This document shows, piece after piece, positions 1 to 8,615 of a stretch of DNA of 64,000 bases (position 1 is the first letter of the stretch; every line of letters begins with the position of its first letter). The position numbers and the translations under genes are program-made. Source of the DNA: Synechococcus sp. RS9916 (lineage in GTDB: Bacteria; Cyanobacteriota; Cyanobacteriia; PCC-6307; Cyanobiaceae); assembly GCF_000153825.1 (NCBI RefSeq), contig NZ_DS022299.1:2597707-2661706 (forward strand), read 5' to 3'. The notes under the pieces are model-generated. The model had not been told where the DNA came from and ran no database searches. It saw only the letters and a list, made by a program, of their open reading frames with translations.

Positions 1-168
1 ACCACCCTCAACGGATTCCAATAAAACACCTGGAGGACGTCCCTCTCCCACTTTGAGCCAGGTGGTGAGGGGGGTCTCCAGGTCTGCCGGCCAGCTGCGT
101 GCCACGGGAATAAACGTGGCACCAGCGGCTGCGGCCTCAAGGAACGCGGCGCGGTCGGGGCTGAGCAT
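1..168 (-). CDS. trpE: anthranilate synthase component I, N-terminus (partial)
   Basis: The first 56 codons of a minus-strand gene that runs off the left edge. It starts at an ATG at 166-168. The translation begins MLSPDRAAFLEAAAAG and continues with IPVARSWPADLETPLTTW and then GVLLESVEGG. These are the N-terminal signatures of TrpE, including the tryptophan-binding LLES element. The enzyme makes anthranilate from chorismate and glutamine, the first step of tryptophan synthesis. It lies 41 bp downstream of psaD on the same strand. PabB is a less likely alternative. Only the N-terminal regulatory part is visible. Confidence 0.85.
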   Translation of the reverse strand, partial: MLSPDRAAFLEAAAAGATFIPVARSWPADLETPLTTWLKVGEGRPPGVLLESVEGG

Positions 169-209
169 TAAGGGATTGTCGCAGCCCTAACCGACGCTTG
201 TCGACGGGA

Positions 210-641
210 TCAGGCGTCGAAGGTGTTCCGACCGCTGAACTTGATGTTTGCGGGGTTGGTGTTCTCGCCAATGCGGCGGGGGTTGTGGCCCACCATCTGG
301 CGACCTTCGTTCACCTTCTCGGGGAACACACCATCGCTGGGATGCAGGAACTCGGTGTCGCCACCAGGGAAGATCCGGTAGATCTTGTAGTCCTCGATCC
401 GGGGCTTGAACTTGGTGCGCAGCTGGGTGCCAAGGGCCAGGCACTGCTCTTTGCGGGCGAAATACATGATGTTTTCGCCTTGGCTCATCATCGCTGCGCC
501 ACCTGTGGGCAGCTCAAAAGCCTGCGCAGAGGAGCTGGTCCAGGTGATGGCGTACTTCTCTTCAGTCTCCGCGGCATTCAGAAGTCCACCGGTGCTGCCG
601 ATGAACTGGGGGAGCTGACCGTTCAACGCCGTTGCTGTCAT
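210..641 (-). CDS. psaD: photosystem I reaction centre subunit II (PsaD)
   Basis: 143 residues, normal length for cyanobacterial PsaD. This stromal-side peripheral subunit of photosystem I docks ferredoxin and holds PsaC in place. Family hallmarks are visible: [20 protein letters not shown] near the N-terminus, then [36 protein letters not shown], and the basic GRNPRRIG-like stretch near the C-terminus (here [13 protein letters not shown]). No transit peptide is present, as expected in a cyanobacterium. trpE follows on the same strand. The identification is firm. Confidence 0.98.
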   Translation of the reverse strand: MTATALNGQLPQFIGSTGGLLNAAETEEKYAITWTSSSAQAFELPTGGAAMMSQGENIMYFARKEQCLALGTQLRTKFKPRIEDYKIYRIFPGGDTEFLHPSDGVFPEKVNEGRQMVGHNPRRIGENTNPANIKFSGRNTFDA

Positions 642-744
642 GGCTGTCCTCGAAAAATCGGCATGCCGTTACGGCTGGAAAGTAGCACCGTGATTCGGTC
701 CTGATCCCCTGTGCCGTCAGCAAGCTTCACACCCGTCAACATTG

Positions 745-2103
745 TCAGGCCACAGGGAAGAACACCGTCAGCCCGCGGTCCCGTTGCTGAATCAGTCGTC
801 CTCCCAGGCTGGCCAGGAGTCGGCGGGTCGCGCCCTGGCTGAGTTGCAGGCTGCCGGTGCCTGGATTCCAGCTCAGCACCGGCCCCAGCTCTGCGGTGCG
901 TTCGGCTGTGTTGTCTGCGGCGCGTCCATTGCGCACCTGGCCGCGGAGATGCAGCTTGAGACGCGCGCCAGCGGGCCGCAGTTGGATCAACAACTGGGCG
1001 CCGTCGGGAAGGCCGCGGCTGCTGCGGTCGATCAGGCCGCCGAGCATGGGTTCAAGCCGTCCGGGATCACTCAGCACCGCCGGCAAATTGGCGCTCAGGT
1101 CGAGCTGAAGGGTGATGCCCCGCCGCTGCAACTGCTGCTCCCATCCCGGAGCCAGATCCTTAAGCATGCGCCCCAGGTCGGTGCGAGCGAGGTCTCCGGG
1201 TGGGGGCGGTTGCCGTTGAAGTTCTGCGGCATGGAAGATCAGCCCGAAGCGATCGATCTGCTCGGTGCATTCGCTGTCAATCTGTTGCAGCCGGCTCATC
1301 ACCACAGCTGGAAGGTCTTTTCGGCGCAAGAGGGATCGGATCAGGGTGCGGATGGTGGCTAGGGGTGTCCGGACTTCGTGGGTGATCGCCTCCAGCAACG
1401 ACAGCTCCGCTTCCGCGGGATCGTTGCTGGTGTCTGGCTCTCGAAGGGTCTGAAGCGTCAGGCTGGGCGCCATCGAGGCCAGGCGTTCCGCCAGGCCTGG
1501 CCAGAACCGCTGGCCGAATTGTTCGCTGCTCTGCAGTGGGCCGAGTGCTCCGATGGCGCGCCTTAGGGCCATGGCTTGCTCAGGGGCCTGATCCTGCAGG
1601 CGTTGATCCAGCATGGCCAGCAGGGCTCCCAGGGTTTCTGGGTCGGAGCGCATCAGCAATTGGCGCCGGTTGCTGTCTCCATGCAGCGCTAAGGCCACCT
1701 GGCGCTCCGCGGTGATCACGATCAGCAGCGGGTCAAGGCCATCGCTGTCCAGCAGGGACAGGCGTTGATAGGGGCTGCTTGTTGTGCTGTTTTGATCGGC
1801 GCGATGCAAGCGATCCGGCGGCAGGAGGGCGCTGGGCCCACCTGTGTTCAGCTGGAGTTGATCCGGGGTCCAAACCCATCCCTCGAATCCAGCGAGCAGG
1901 TCGGGGTCGTAAAGCGCAGGTAGGGGGGCTGCGATCCAGACACCACGCGGGGGGGTGTGGGTGCCAACGGGCAGCAGTTCGGCCTGAATCGTTTCCAGCG
2001 CTGCCCACCAAAGTCGGCGGGCGGTGGCATCGTCGACGCGTCCAGTGTCCAGCCCTTCAGCCATTCGGGCTTGGAGGGTCTGCAGCGTGATCGTGGCTCT
2101 CAC
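745..2103 (-). CDS. two-component sensor histidine kinase with a degenerate ATPase domain
   Basis: 452 residues if it starts at the GTG at 2101-2103, which overlaps the rodA stop as GTGA. An ATG at 2145 would force a 46-bp overlap. The N-terminal 200 or so residues resemble no sensor domain I can name. A HisKA dimerisation domain has its phospho-accepting His in HEVRTP at about residue 242. The C-terminal HATPase region is hard to recognise: the N-box position reads LEPMLGGLIDRSS without the usual Asn, while a glycine-rich GTGSLQLSQG segment remains. No response regulator is adjacent. It may be a kinase with altered nucleotide binding or a phosphotransfer scaffold. Confidence 0.75.
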   Translation of the reverse strand: MRATITLQTLQARMAEGLDTGRVDDATARRLWWAALETIQAELLPVGTHTPPRGVWIAAPLPALYDPDLLAGFEGWVWTPDQLQLNTGGPSALLPPDRLHRADQNSTTSSPYQRLSLLDSDGLDPLLIVITAERQVALALHGDSNRRQLLMRSDPETLGALLAMLDQRLQDQAPEQAMALRRAIGALGPLQSSEQFGQRFWPGLAERLASMAPSLTLQTLREPDTSNDPAEAELSLLEAITHEVRTPLATIRTLIRSLLRRKDLPAVVMSRLQQIDSECTEQIDRFGLIFHAAELQRQPPPPGDLARTDLGRMLKDLAPGWEQQLQRRGITLQLDLSANLPAVLSDPGRLEPMLGGLIDRSSRGLPDGAQLLIQLRPAGARLKLHLRGQVRNGRAADNTAERTAELGPVLSWNPGTGSLQLSQGATRRLLASLGGRLIQQRDRGLTVFFPVA

Positions 2104-3431
2104 CGCAACTGCTGAATGCGGCTGCGACGTGCAACCGAAAGGCAAAGGCCAAGGGCGATGAAGTTCACGACCATCGCCGAGCGGCCGTAGCTCATGAATG
2201 GCAGTGGGATCCCCGTCACGGGGCCAAGGCCGATGGTCATGAAGATGTTTACCACCACCTGAAACATCACCATGGTGGCCACTCCGATCACAACCAGGGA
2301 TTCGAAGTCGCTGCGCGCGCGGTTGGCGATTTGGACCAACCGCGCCATCAATGCAGCAAAGCCCACCACAACAAGGACAGTGCCGATGTAACCGGTTTCC
2401 TCCCCCAGGGCACTGAAGATGAAGTCGGTGTGCTGCTCAGGGATGAAGCGCAGCTTGGTGAGTTGGCCCTGAAGGAGACCTGTGCCGAACCAGCCTCCGG
2501 AGCCGATCCCTACCGTGCTCTGCAGCAGGTGATAACCGCCGCCGAGTGGGTCTTTGCTTGGGTCGAGGAACAGCACTAGTCGGTCGCGCTGGTAATCCTT
2601 CAGACCGTGCATCCACAACCAGGGTGTAACGGCTGCCACCCCTCCCTGGATGAGCAAGACGGTGGCTGTGGCTAGGCGCTTCCAGGGCAGTGAGCGGTAG
2701 GCGATCACCATCATCAGCGGTACCCAAAGGGCGAGAGCCCAGGGGATGAGTCCTGCCAAAAGAGCCGTTCCCAGTGGGGCCAGCAACAGGACGAGCCATT
2801 CGAAAGGCATCCCTGACCAATAGAGCATGGTCAGCAGGAGTGCTCCGAACACCAACGACGTGCCGAGATCAGGCTGGATAAACACCAGCGCCCATGGAAT
2901 GGAAATCACACCAAGGGGGCGGAGGAGATCCACCGGTCGCTCCACTGGATAGCGATCGAGTACAGCGGCTAACAGAAGAATGGCGGCCAGCTTTGCGAAC
3001 TCAGAAGGCTGAACATTGAATGGTCCAATGCTGATCCAGCGCTGGGCCCCTAGTGCAGACGTGCCGATGAACCGAACAGCGATCAAGCTGATCACCGTGA
3101 CGATGTAAATCGGAAGTAGAGGGGGCTTGAGGCGTTCAAGCCTTAAGTTCGCGAACAACAGTGCGATCCCACAACCAACGAGTGCTGTCGCCAGTTGCGA
3201 TAACCAGAATTGGCTGTTGATGAATGCAAGAACTCCGACAAAGCTGAACTGGAACGACGAGAATCCTTCGATTGCCTCCTGGCGCTCAATGCTGAGGATC
3301 AGGAAGCTCGAGACTCCCACCATGGCCAGGGGCACGCCCCACAGCACGAGTTCGAAGTCGTTGCGGCGACGCAGTGACGAGCCCGTTCGGGACTGAAGAC
3401 TCTGTCGACGTCGCCGAAGACCCCCGAGCAT
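2100..3431 (-). CDS. rodA: rod-shape determining protein RodA (SEDS glycosyltransferase)
   Basis: 443 residues with about ten hydrophobic segments, typical of the FtsW/RodA/SpoVE family of peptidoglycan glycan-strand polymerases in the cytoplasmic membrane. Signatures seen are FNVQPSEFAKLAAILLLA, QPDLGTSLVFGALLL, GSGGWFGTGLLQGQLTKL followed by PEQHTDFIF, and the C-terminal GPVTGIPLPFMSYGRSAMV. The last motif is usually SYGGS, and here one Gly is Arg. The PEQHTDFIF form points to RodA rather than FtsW. It sits 2 bp downstream of mrp and overlaps the histidine kinase start, so the three genes are probably co-transcribed. The basic N-terminal 25 residues may be an over-long start. Confidence 0.92.
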   Translation of the reverse strand: MLGGLRRRRQSLQSRTGSSLRRRNDFELVLWGVPLAMVGVSSFLILSIERQEAIEGFSSFQFSFVGVLAFINSQFWLSQLATALVGCGIALLFANLRLERLKPPLLPIYIVTVISLIAVRFIGTSALGAQRWISIGPFNVQPSEFAKLAAILLLAAVLDRYPVERPVDLLRPLGVISIPWALVFIQPDLGTSLVFGALLLTMLYWSGMPFEWLVLLLAPLGTALLAGLIPWALALWVPLMMVIAYRSLPWKRLATATVLLIQGGVAAVTPWLWMHGLKDYQRDRLVLFLDPSKDPLGGGYHLLQSTVGIGSGGWFGTGLLQGQLTKLRFIPEQHTDFIFSALGEETGYIGTVLVVVGFAALMARLVQIANRARSDFESLVVIGVATMVMFQVVVNIFMTIGLGPVTGIPLPFMSYGRSAMVVNFIALGLCLSVARRSRIQQLR

Positions 3432-3433
3432 GG

Positions 3434-4528
3434 TTAAGCAGTGGCTCCAACCATCGTGGTGACGTCTTGAGCAAGCTGCTTGAAGCTCGCTGCACTTGCT
3501 GAATCGGGCTGGCTGATCACGATCGGACTGCCCTGGTCTCCCCCAGTGAGGACTGGCATCTCCAGGGGCACCTGAGCCAGAAGCGTGGTCTCGAATTCAT
3601 CAGCCAATGTTTGTCCGCCTCCTTCGCCGAACAGCGCATACCGCTTCTCTGGCTGATCGGGAGGGATGAAGGCGCTCATGTTCTCAACCACGCCGAGCAC
3701 GGGAATCGACATCTGCCGGAACATGGCCAGGCCGCGACGGGCGTCCTGCAGGGCCACTTGTTGAGGCGTGGTCACGATCACGACGCCAGCCATGGGGACG
3801 GCTTGGGCCAGCGAGAGTTGGGCGTCACCAGTGCCGGGTGGGAGGTCGACCACGAGCACATCGCGTTCTCCCCAGGTGACCTGATACAAGAACTGACGGA
3901 TGATGCCGTTCAGCATCGGTCCGCGCCAGATCACCGGTTGATCCGGGTCGATCAGAAGACCCATCGAGACCATGGCCACGCCACAGCTCTCAATGGGAGT
4001 CATCCGTTGTTCGCTGCCGCTGCCTTCCACTTCGGGCGTGCGATCCGCAACCCCCAGCATCGTGGGGGCATTGGGTCCATAGATGTCGGCATCGAGAAGA
4101 CCAACCCGCAATCCCTGACGGGCCAGGGCGCAAGCCAGGTTCACAGCCACGGTGCTCTTGCCAACGCCGCCTTTGCCACTGCTGACGGCGATCACCTGCT
4201 TCACGCCAGGAATGGGTTGCCGTTCCGCCACCTGACCGTGGCCTGCCTGGCCGATGCCCCCGGGCTGAGGACTGCTCTGCTGCTGAGCGGGAGAGCCCAG
4301 TTCGATCTGCACATCATCGATGCCATTGAGCTGCAGCAATCGCTCGCGACTCTCCTGGGCAATGCGTTCCCGCTGGCCCTGGGCAAAACTGGGCAGGTTC
4401 AGGCGAATGACAGCGCGAGGTGGTGCGATTCGGATGTTGTCGATCCAGCCGAGATCGAGAGCCGGGCGTCCAGTTCCGGCATCCAAAATCTGCTTCAGCG
4501 CTGTGGTGGCCTGCTCTGCGGTCGCCAT
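3434..4528 (-). CDS. mrp: Mrp/NBP35-type iron-sulfur carrier P-loop ATPase
   Basis: 364 residues. The N-terminal 90 form a MIP18/DUF59-type domain. The P-loop domain begins at [20 protein letters not shown], followed by DADIYGPNAPTMLG, VDLPPGTGDAQLSLAQ and GVVENMS, the order seen in Mrp/ApbC scaffold ATPases that carry or transfer Fe-S clusters in the cytosol. The usual CxxC after VENMS is absent; the segment reads MSAFIPPDQPEKRY. This matters if cluster binding is assumed from family membership. It precedes rodA by 2 bp and is divergent from hemF. Confidence 0.9.
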   Translation of the reverse strand: MATAEQATTALKQILDAGTGRPALDLGWIDNIRIAPPRAVIRLNLPSFAQGQRERIAQESRERLLQLNGIDDVQIELGSPAQQQSSPQPGGIGQAGHGQVAERQPIPGVKQVIAVSSGKGGVGKSTVAVNLACALARQGLRVGLLDADIYGPNAPTMLGVADRTPEVEGSGSEQRMTPIESCGVAMVSMGLLIDPDQPVIWRGPMLNGIIRQFLYQVTWGERDVLVVDLPPGTGDAQLSLAQAVPMAGVVIVTTPQQVALQDARRGLAMFRQMSIPVLGVVENMSAFIPPDQPEKRYALFGEGGGQTLADEFETTLLAQVPLEMPVLTGGDQGSPIVISQPDSASAASFKQLAQDVTTMVGATA

Positions 4529-4647
4529 GAAACCCGTGCGTTGAGCGGGATCCTAGGTGTGGGCTCCCGTGACAGTCCTTCACGGCCTCTTGTCGGGAGA
4601 GGGCACGGGCTGAAAAGGTTCCTGTCAGTACCTGCAGCAATTGATCC

Positions 4648-5757
4648 ATGGTTCGTTCACTGCTGAGGCGCCTGAAGGGTTCGTCCTCCTCCGCCCCCAG
4701 TGCAGCGTCCGGTAATGGCGCTGCAGCACCGATGTCTCCACCACCAGCTGATTCCAGGGAACGGGCTCGTGCTCTGGTGATGGGGCTCCAGGACGAGATT
4801 TGTGCAGGTCTGGAGGCCCTCGATGGTGTGGGCCGCTTCCAGGAGGAAAGCTGGGATCGCCCCGAGGGCGGCGGTGGCCGCTCTCGTGTCATGCGCGAGG
4901 GGCGCATTTTTGAACAAGGCGGCGTGAACTTTTCGGAGGTTCACGGCCAGGAGTTGCCGCCGTCCATCCTCAAGCAGCGTCCTGAGGCGAAGGGGCATCC
5001 CTGGTTCGCCACCGGCACCTCGATGGTGTTGCACCCCCGCAACCCCTATGTGCCCACGGTGCACCTCAATTACCGCTACTTCGAGGCAGGACCGGTGTGG
5101 TGGTTCGGCGGTGGTGCCGATCTCACGCCCTTCTATCCGTTCCTCGAAGACGCCCGCCATTTCCATCGCACCCATAAGCAAGCGTGTGATTCGGTGAGCA
5201 CCGACCTGTATCCGGTGTTCAAGCCCTGGTGTGACGAGTATTTCTTCCTCAAGCACCGCAATGAAACCCGCGGTGTGGGCGGAATTTTTTACGACTACCA
5301 GGACGGCAACGGCCAGCTTTACAAGGGTCAGAACCCTTCAGGACCTGCTGCAGACGTTGCCAAGGCCACGGGGTCTCGTCCTCTCAACTGGGAGCAGCTC
5401 CATGACTTGGCCAAGGCCTGTGGTCAGGGATTCCTGCCGGCCTACACCCCGATCGTTGAGAAGCGGCACCCTCTGGCCTATGGCGAACGGGAGCGTCAGT
5501 TCCAGCTCTACCGCCGTGGCCGTTACGTCGAGTTCAACCTGGTGTGGGACCGCGGCACGATCTTTGGCCTGCAGACCAACGGCCGCACGGAGTCGATCCT
5601 GATGTCACTGCCACCCCTGGCACGCTGGGAGTACGGCTTCACGGCAGAAGAGGGGTCGCGCGAGGCTCTGCTCACGGACGTGTTCACCCGTCCTCAGAAC
5701 TGGTTCGAGGATCCTTCTCTGGAGGAGCGTTGCCGTCCACATCAGGCGGTGAACTGA
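4648..5757 (+). CDS. hemF: oxygen-dependent coproporphyrinogen III oxidase
   Basis: 369 residues. It converts coproporphyrinogen III to protoporphyrinogen IX with O2 in heme and chlorophyll synthesis. Diagnostic segments are [74 protein letters not shown], and the C-terminal [20 protein letters not shown]. The N-terminal 40 residues are low-complexity and may start later. The gene is divergent from mrp. Its 3' end overlaps the convergent amidase-like gene by 74 bp. Confidence 0.97.
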   Translation: MVRSLLRRLKGSSSSAPSAASGNGAAAPMSPPPADSRERARALVMGLQDEICAGLEALDGVGRFQEESWDRPEGGGGRSRVMREGRIFEQGGVNFSEVHGQELPPSILKQRPEAKGHPWFATGTSMVLHPRNPYVPTVHLNYRYFEAGPVWWFGGGADLTPFYPFLEDARHFHRTHKQACDSVSTDLYPVFKPWCDEYFFLKHRNETRGVGGIFYDYQDGNGQLYKGQNPSGPAADVAKATGSRPLNWEQLHDLAKACGQGFLPAYTPIVEKRHPLAYGERERQFQLYRRGRYVEFNLVWDRGTIFGLQTNGRTESILMSLPPLARWEYGFTAEEGSREALLTDVFTRPQNWFEDPSLEERCRPHQAVN

Positions 5758-6544
5758 CCTCCATGGGAGGTGCTGGCGGTAATCCATTGAGGATGGCGTC
5801 AGTGACCCGTCGGGCAATCGCATCGAGTGTTGCCTGACGGGTTTTGGGGTCCCGCAGTCGTGTCTCGAGTCGGCCCTCAAGCTTGCCGATTTCCAGGATG
5901 CCGATGCCGCGCTTCGGCGCACCGAGGCCCCCGCGGAACATCAGCGGGTAACGCCCGAAACTGACCGCCAGGCTTTCATCGATCGTGCTGGGGTGGCGGC
6001 GAATGGCAGGAATTAATCCGGATCCGTATCCATCACGGCCGTAGGCATCGAAATGAATCTCGAGCGCATAGCCGCCGCTGCCCACATGCTTCTTTCCCAC
6101 TGACCAATTGGTGCTGGGATGGTTGCCGTTGGCAATGGTGAGCGCCGGTGGGGTGTAGGCCCTGATGTTGAGGCCGCGGCGACGTCCGTGCTGCACAACT
6201 GCATCGCGCACCTTCAGGTTCCAATACAGCTCATCACGCATGCGGGGATCCATGGGTTTTGCCCCATGGAGGTCAACGGCGGCACCGGAGGTGCCGGACC
6301 CCTGCATCCTTTGAGAGTCGGCATGGCCGGCCAGCATCAGAATTGAGATGGCCCTGTTGGGACGTGTTGTCCCCTTCCAGCTGGCCTTCAGTTGCACTCT
6401 TGGGCCAAGCAGTGGGTCGGTGCTTGGGGGGCTGGGAGCCTCGGCCGCGGTGGCCAATCCGAGCGTGGCAGTTACCAATGCACCAGCAGCCAAGGCCATG
6501 GACAGCCGGCGACGGGAAATGGGGATGTGCCGAGAAATCGGCAT
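5684..6544 (-). CDS. secreted N-acetylmuramoyl-L-alanine amidase-like protein
   Basis: 286 residues from the ATG at 6542-6544, which lies 7 bp after the upstream stop. A twin-arginine-like or Sec signal ([20 protein letters not shown]) precedes AEA, so the protein is likely exported. Conserved blocks are [34 protein letters not shown] and [10 protein letters not shown]. The His, Glu, His, Glu spacing matches the zinc site of Amidase_3 enzymes that cut the MurNAc-Ala bond of peptidoglycan. That assignment is by motif only. The 3' end overlaps hemF in opposite orientation. It may be translationally coupled to the CCB-like gene upstream. Confidence 0.65.
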   Translation of the reverse strand: MPISRHIPISRRRLSMALAAGALVTATLGLATAAEAPSPPSTDPLLGPRVQLKASWKGTTRPNRAISILMLAGHADSQRMQGSGTSGAAVDLHGAKPMDPRMRDELYWNLKVRDAVVQHGRRRGLNIRAYTPPALTIANGNHPSTNWSVGKKHVGSGGYALEIHFDAYGRDGYGSGLIPAIRRHPSTIDESLAVSFGRYPLMFRGGLGAPKRGIGILEIGKLEGRLETRLRDPKTRQATLDAIARRVTDAILNGLPPAPPMEVSSPPDVDGNAPPEKDPRTSSEDG

Positions 6545-6551
6545 GGGAGTT

Positions 6552-7109
6552 TCAGATGGGAGACGACAGCAGCGAACCGTCGCTGGCGAGGTCGAGGGGG
6601 CCTGCCAGCTCGAGCTCGAGGGCAATCAGTTCGTCGCGATGGGCGCGGACACGAATGGTGCTACCGCCGGTTTCACCGTCTGGGTTCATCAAGCGGATCT
6701 CCACCCCTTCCTGGCGTTCAGCGCGCTTGCGGTAGATCACACCGGCCAGTGGTCCGAGCAGGGCCAGGCCAAGGGGCCACCAGTGGAGGGACGGCTGCAC
6801 CTGCCGAACGACCAGGCCAAGGCTGCCGGCGCCCACGGTCCCCAGCAATGACAAGAGCACCGCGAGTGGTGTGCTGGCCGCCACCCGGCCCTGAAATCGC
6901 AGCACTTGGCGTTCGGCATCGCCGCCCTCGGGCGACCAGCCCCGTTGTTCCAACCAGGCGCTCAATCCTTCGAGGACCTCTAGGGGCGGGCGCGATGAGG
7001 CCACGTCCACCACGGTGGTGCGGTCTTTGCTGGCTGCCCTCAGAAAGAACACCAGGCCAATGGCCAACAGGAGGGTGAGAAGGAGGGTTGAGGTCTGGAA
7101 GGAAGGCAT
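6552..7109 (-). CDS. CCB2/CCB4-like cofactor assembly protein of complex C (DUF2930)
   Basis: 185 residues. One N-terminal membrane segment (LLLTLLLAIGLVFFLRAASK) is followed by a soluble stretch with RTTVVDVASS and a second pair of hydrophobic segments near residues 80-120. The N-terminal FFLRAASKDRTT signature is that of the cyanobacterial CCB family, which helps attach the covalent heme c-i to cytochrome b6 in the thylakoid membrane. The substrate gene petB is also in this window, at 62882. It sits 7 bp upstream of the amidase-like gene. Family recognition comes from the N-terminal pattern and is moderately sure. Confidence 0.65.
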   Translation of the reverse strand: MPSFQTSTLLLTLLLAIGLVFFLRAASKDRTTVVDVASSRPPLEVLEGLSAWLEQRGWSPEGGDAERQVLRFQGRVAASTPLAVLLSLLGTVGAGSLGLVVRQVQPSLHWWPLGLALLGPLAGVIYRKRAERQEGVEIRLMNPDGETGGSTIRVRAHRDELIALELELAGPLDLASDGSLLSSPI

Positions 7110-7142
7110 CCGCTGGCCGTGGGGCTTGGCTGCCTATCCGTT

Positions 7143-7559
7143 TTAGGTCGCCACGGGGGCGTTCCTGCTGCCACTCAGGTCGCTGAGCCAGTGTTGCCAA
7201 GGCTTCATCAGTTTCTGGGCCTCGGGGCGAGAGGCGCTCTCCAGGTGCAACATGCGTCGCGGCCGGCCGCGGCTTGGGCAACGCTTGCTGTAGCGGGCCA
7301 ACATGCCCTGGCTCTCGAGAAAATCGAGGGCCTGGTGCAACACGGTCTCTGACAGCCGCAGTTTGGGATGTTCCGTCTCGAGGCGTTGCAGCAGGCCTGA
7401 GGGGTAGCTGTCGTTCTCCAGGAGGCAGTCGAGCACCCAGCAGACCGCGAGTTCCAGGTCCAGGAAGCGCGGTGGCGGTTGGCGGAAATAGCGCTCGATA
7501 TCGGCCAGGCAGGCCCGAGGTGGCTTATGGCGGCTGTGCACGGGAACCCTGTGTCTCAT
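7143..7559 (-). CDS. PadR-like winged-helix regulator
   Basis: 138 residues. The central part reads VCWVLDCLLENDSYPSGLL, then LSETVLHQALDFLESQG and RGRPRRMLHL, the order of a PadR-type winged helix: helix-turn-helix, recognition helix, then a Gly-Arg-Pro-Arg-Arg beta-wing. The N-terminus (HSRHKPPRACLADIERYF) is conserved-looking but unassigned. It is divergent from the RNase D-like gene with about 100 bp between the starts, so it may regulate that region or itself. The target is unknown. Confidence 0.6.
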   Translation of the reverse strand: MRHRVPVHSRHKPPRACLADIERYFRQPPPRFLDLELAVCWVLDCLLENDSYPSGLLQRLETEHPKLRLSETVLHQALDFLESQGMLARYSKRCPSRGRPRRMLHLESASRPEAQKLMKPWQHWLSDLSGSRNAPVAT

Positions 7560-7663
7560 TTGTGTCTATCTCGGTCTCGTTTTGATTTTCAAGTCTTTGA
7601 GAAAAAGTCTTGCGTCCCGCGGGTGGTCAAAGTGGATTGATCGATGTTTGTCCTGCGACCCCG

Positions 7664-8308
7664 ATGGCTGATGCCGCGTCTGCACCCCGCGAGTTCGCCG
7701 TTTTTGACGGTGATCTCGATGCTGCATGGGCCGAGCGCTATGGCCGCGCCAAAGCCCTGGCGGTCGACACCGAAGCCATGGGGTTGATCCACGGGCGTGA
7801 TCGCCTCTGTCTGGTGCAGATCTGTGATCCCGACGACCACGTCGCCTGTGTTCGCATCGGCTTGGGACAGACCGAGGCTCCACGACTGGAGGCGTTGATG
7901 GAGTCAAAGGCCGTGGAGAAGGTCTTCCATTTCGCCCGGTTCGATGTCGCCGCACTCGCCAGCGGCTTGGGGATTGCGGTGAATCCGATCTTCTGCACCA
8001 AGGTGGCGAGCCGCCTGGCCCGCACCTACACCCCGCGTCACGGCCTCAAGGACCTTGTGATGGAGCTGGTCGGGGTGGAGCTGGACAAACAAGCCCAGAG
8101 CAGTGACTGGGGTCGGGTGGATGAGCTGACCGAGGCTCAATTGGCGTATGCAGCCAACGATGCCCGCTACTTGTTGCCTGCCCGTGACCGTCTGGAGTTA
8201 ATGCTGCGCCGGGAAGGCCGCTGGGAGTTGGCGGAGCGTTGCTTCCCCTGCATTCCGGTGATCGCTGACTTGGATCGTCTGCGTTTTAACCAGGTGTTCG
8301 AGCACTGA
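7664..8308 (+). CDS. RNase D-like 3'-5' exoribonuclease
   Basis: 214 residues from the ATG at 7664; the 18 codons before it look non-conserved. DEDD-type exonuclease motifs are all present: Exo I in AVDTEAMGL, Exo II in KVFHFARFDVAAL, and Exo III in LAYAANDARYLL (the YxxxD form, DEDDy). The protein is much shorter than E. coli RNase D and lacks the HRDC domains. This matches the short cyanobacterial form, probably used in tRNA or small RNA 3' trimming. It is divergent from the PadR-like gene. Confidence 0.85.
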   Translation: MADAASAPREFAVFDGDLDAAWAERYGRAKALAVDTEAMGLIHGRDRLCLVQICDPDDHVACVRIGLGQTEAPRLEALMESKAVEKVFHFARFDVAALASGLGIAVNPIFCTKVASRLARTYTPRHGLKDLVMELVGVELDKQAQSSDWGRVDELTEAQLAYAANDARYLLPARDRLELMLRREGRWELAERCFPCIPVIADLDRLRFNQVFEH

Positions 8309-8345
8309 ACGGGCCAGTGTTCAGTTGATTGGGGTGCTGATGGGT

Positions 8346-8615
8346 TCAGTCCTCCAGCATGAAGTTTTCGTCTTCGGGGCTGGCGACGAGTAAGGCATCG
8401 AGGCTGGTGGATGCTGCACCTTTGTCGGCGTTTTGCTCTTCGCGGGTCTCATCGATGAGTTGGGTGGCGATCCGCATGCGGGCTTCCACATCACGCAGGC
8501 CTTCCTTGGCAGCTGCCATCTCCACGCGGCGTCGAGCTGCCGCCTGACTGACGCCAAGGCGACGGGCCAGTTCGGCGCAGAGTCTCAGGTAGTCATGGTC
8601 CTGGATGCCGGCCAT
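8346..8615 (-). CDS. conserved-looking small protein, unknown
   Basis: 89 residues and not recognised. The N-terminal half contains a helix-turn-helix-like run (LRLCAELARRLGVSQAAARRRVEMAAA). The C-terminal half is acidic and ends ASPEDENFMLED. Its start overlaps the 3' end of the LpxB-like gene by 23 bp, so the two are likely translationally coupled. The ARRLGVSQAAARRRV pattern suggests DNA binding but could equally be an amphipathic helix. Confidence 0.6.
   Translation of the reverse strand: MAGIQDHDYLRLCAELARRLGVSQAAARRRVEMAAAKEGLRDVEARMRIATQLIDETREEQNADKGAASTSLDALLVASPEDENFMLED

Noticed and set aside
742-1362. Plus-strand 206-codon frame opposite the histidine kinase
   Set aside because: Shadow of the minus-strand gene; no domain and composition follows the complementary codons.
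3611-4666. Plus-strand 351-codon frame opposite mrp
   Set aside because: Long only because of high GC; mrp on the other strand has full motifs.
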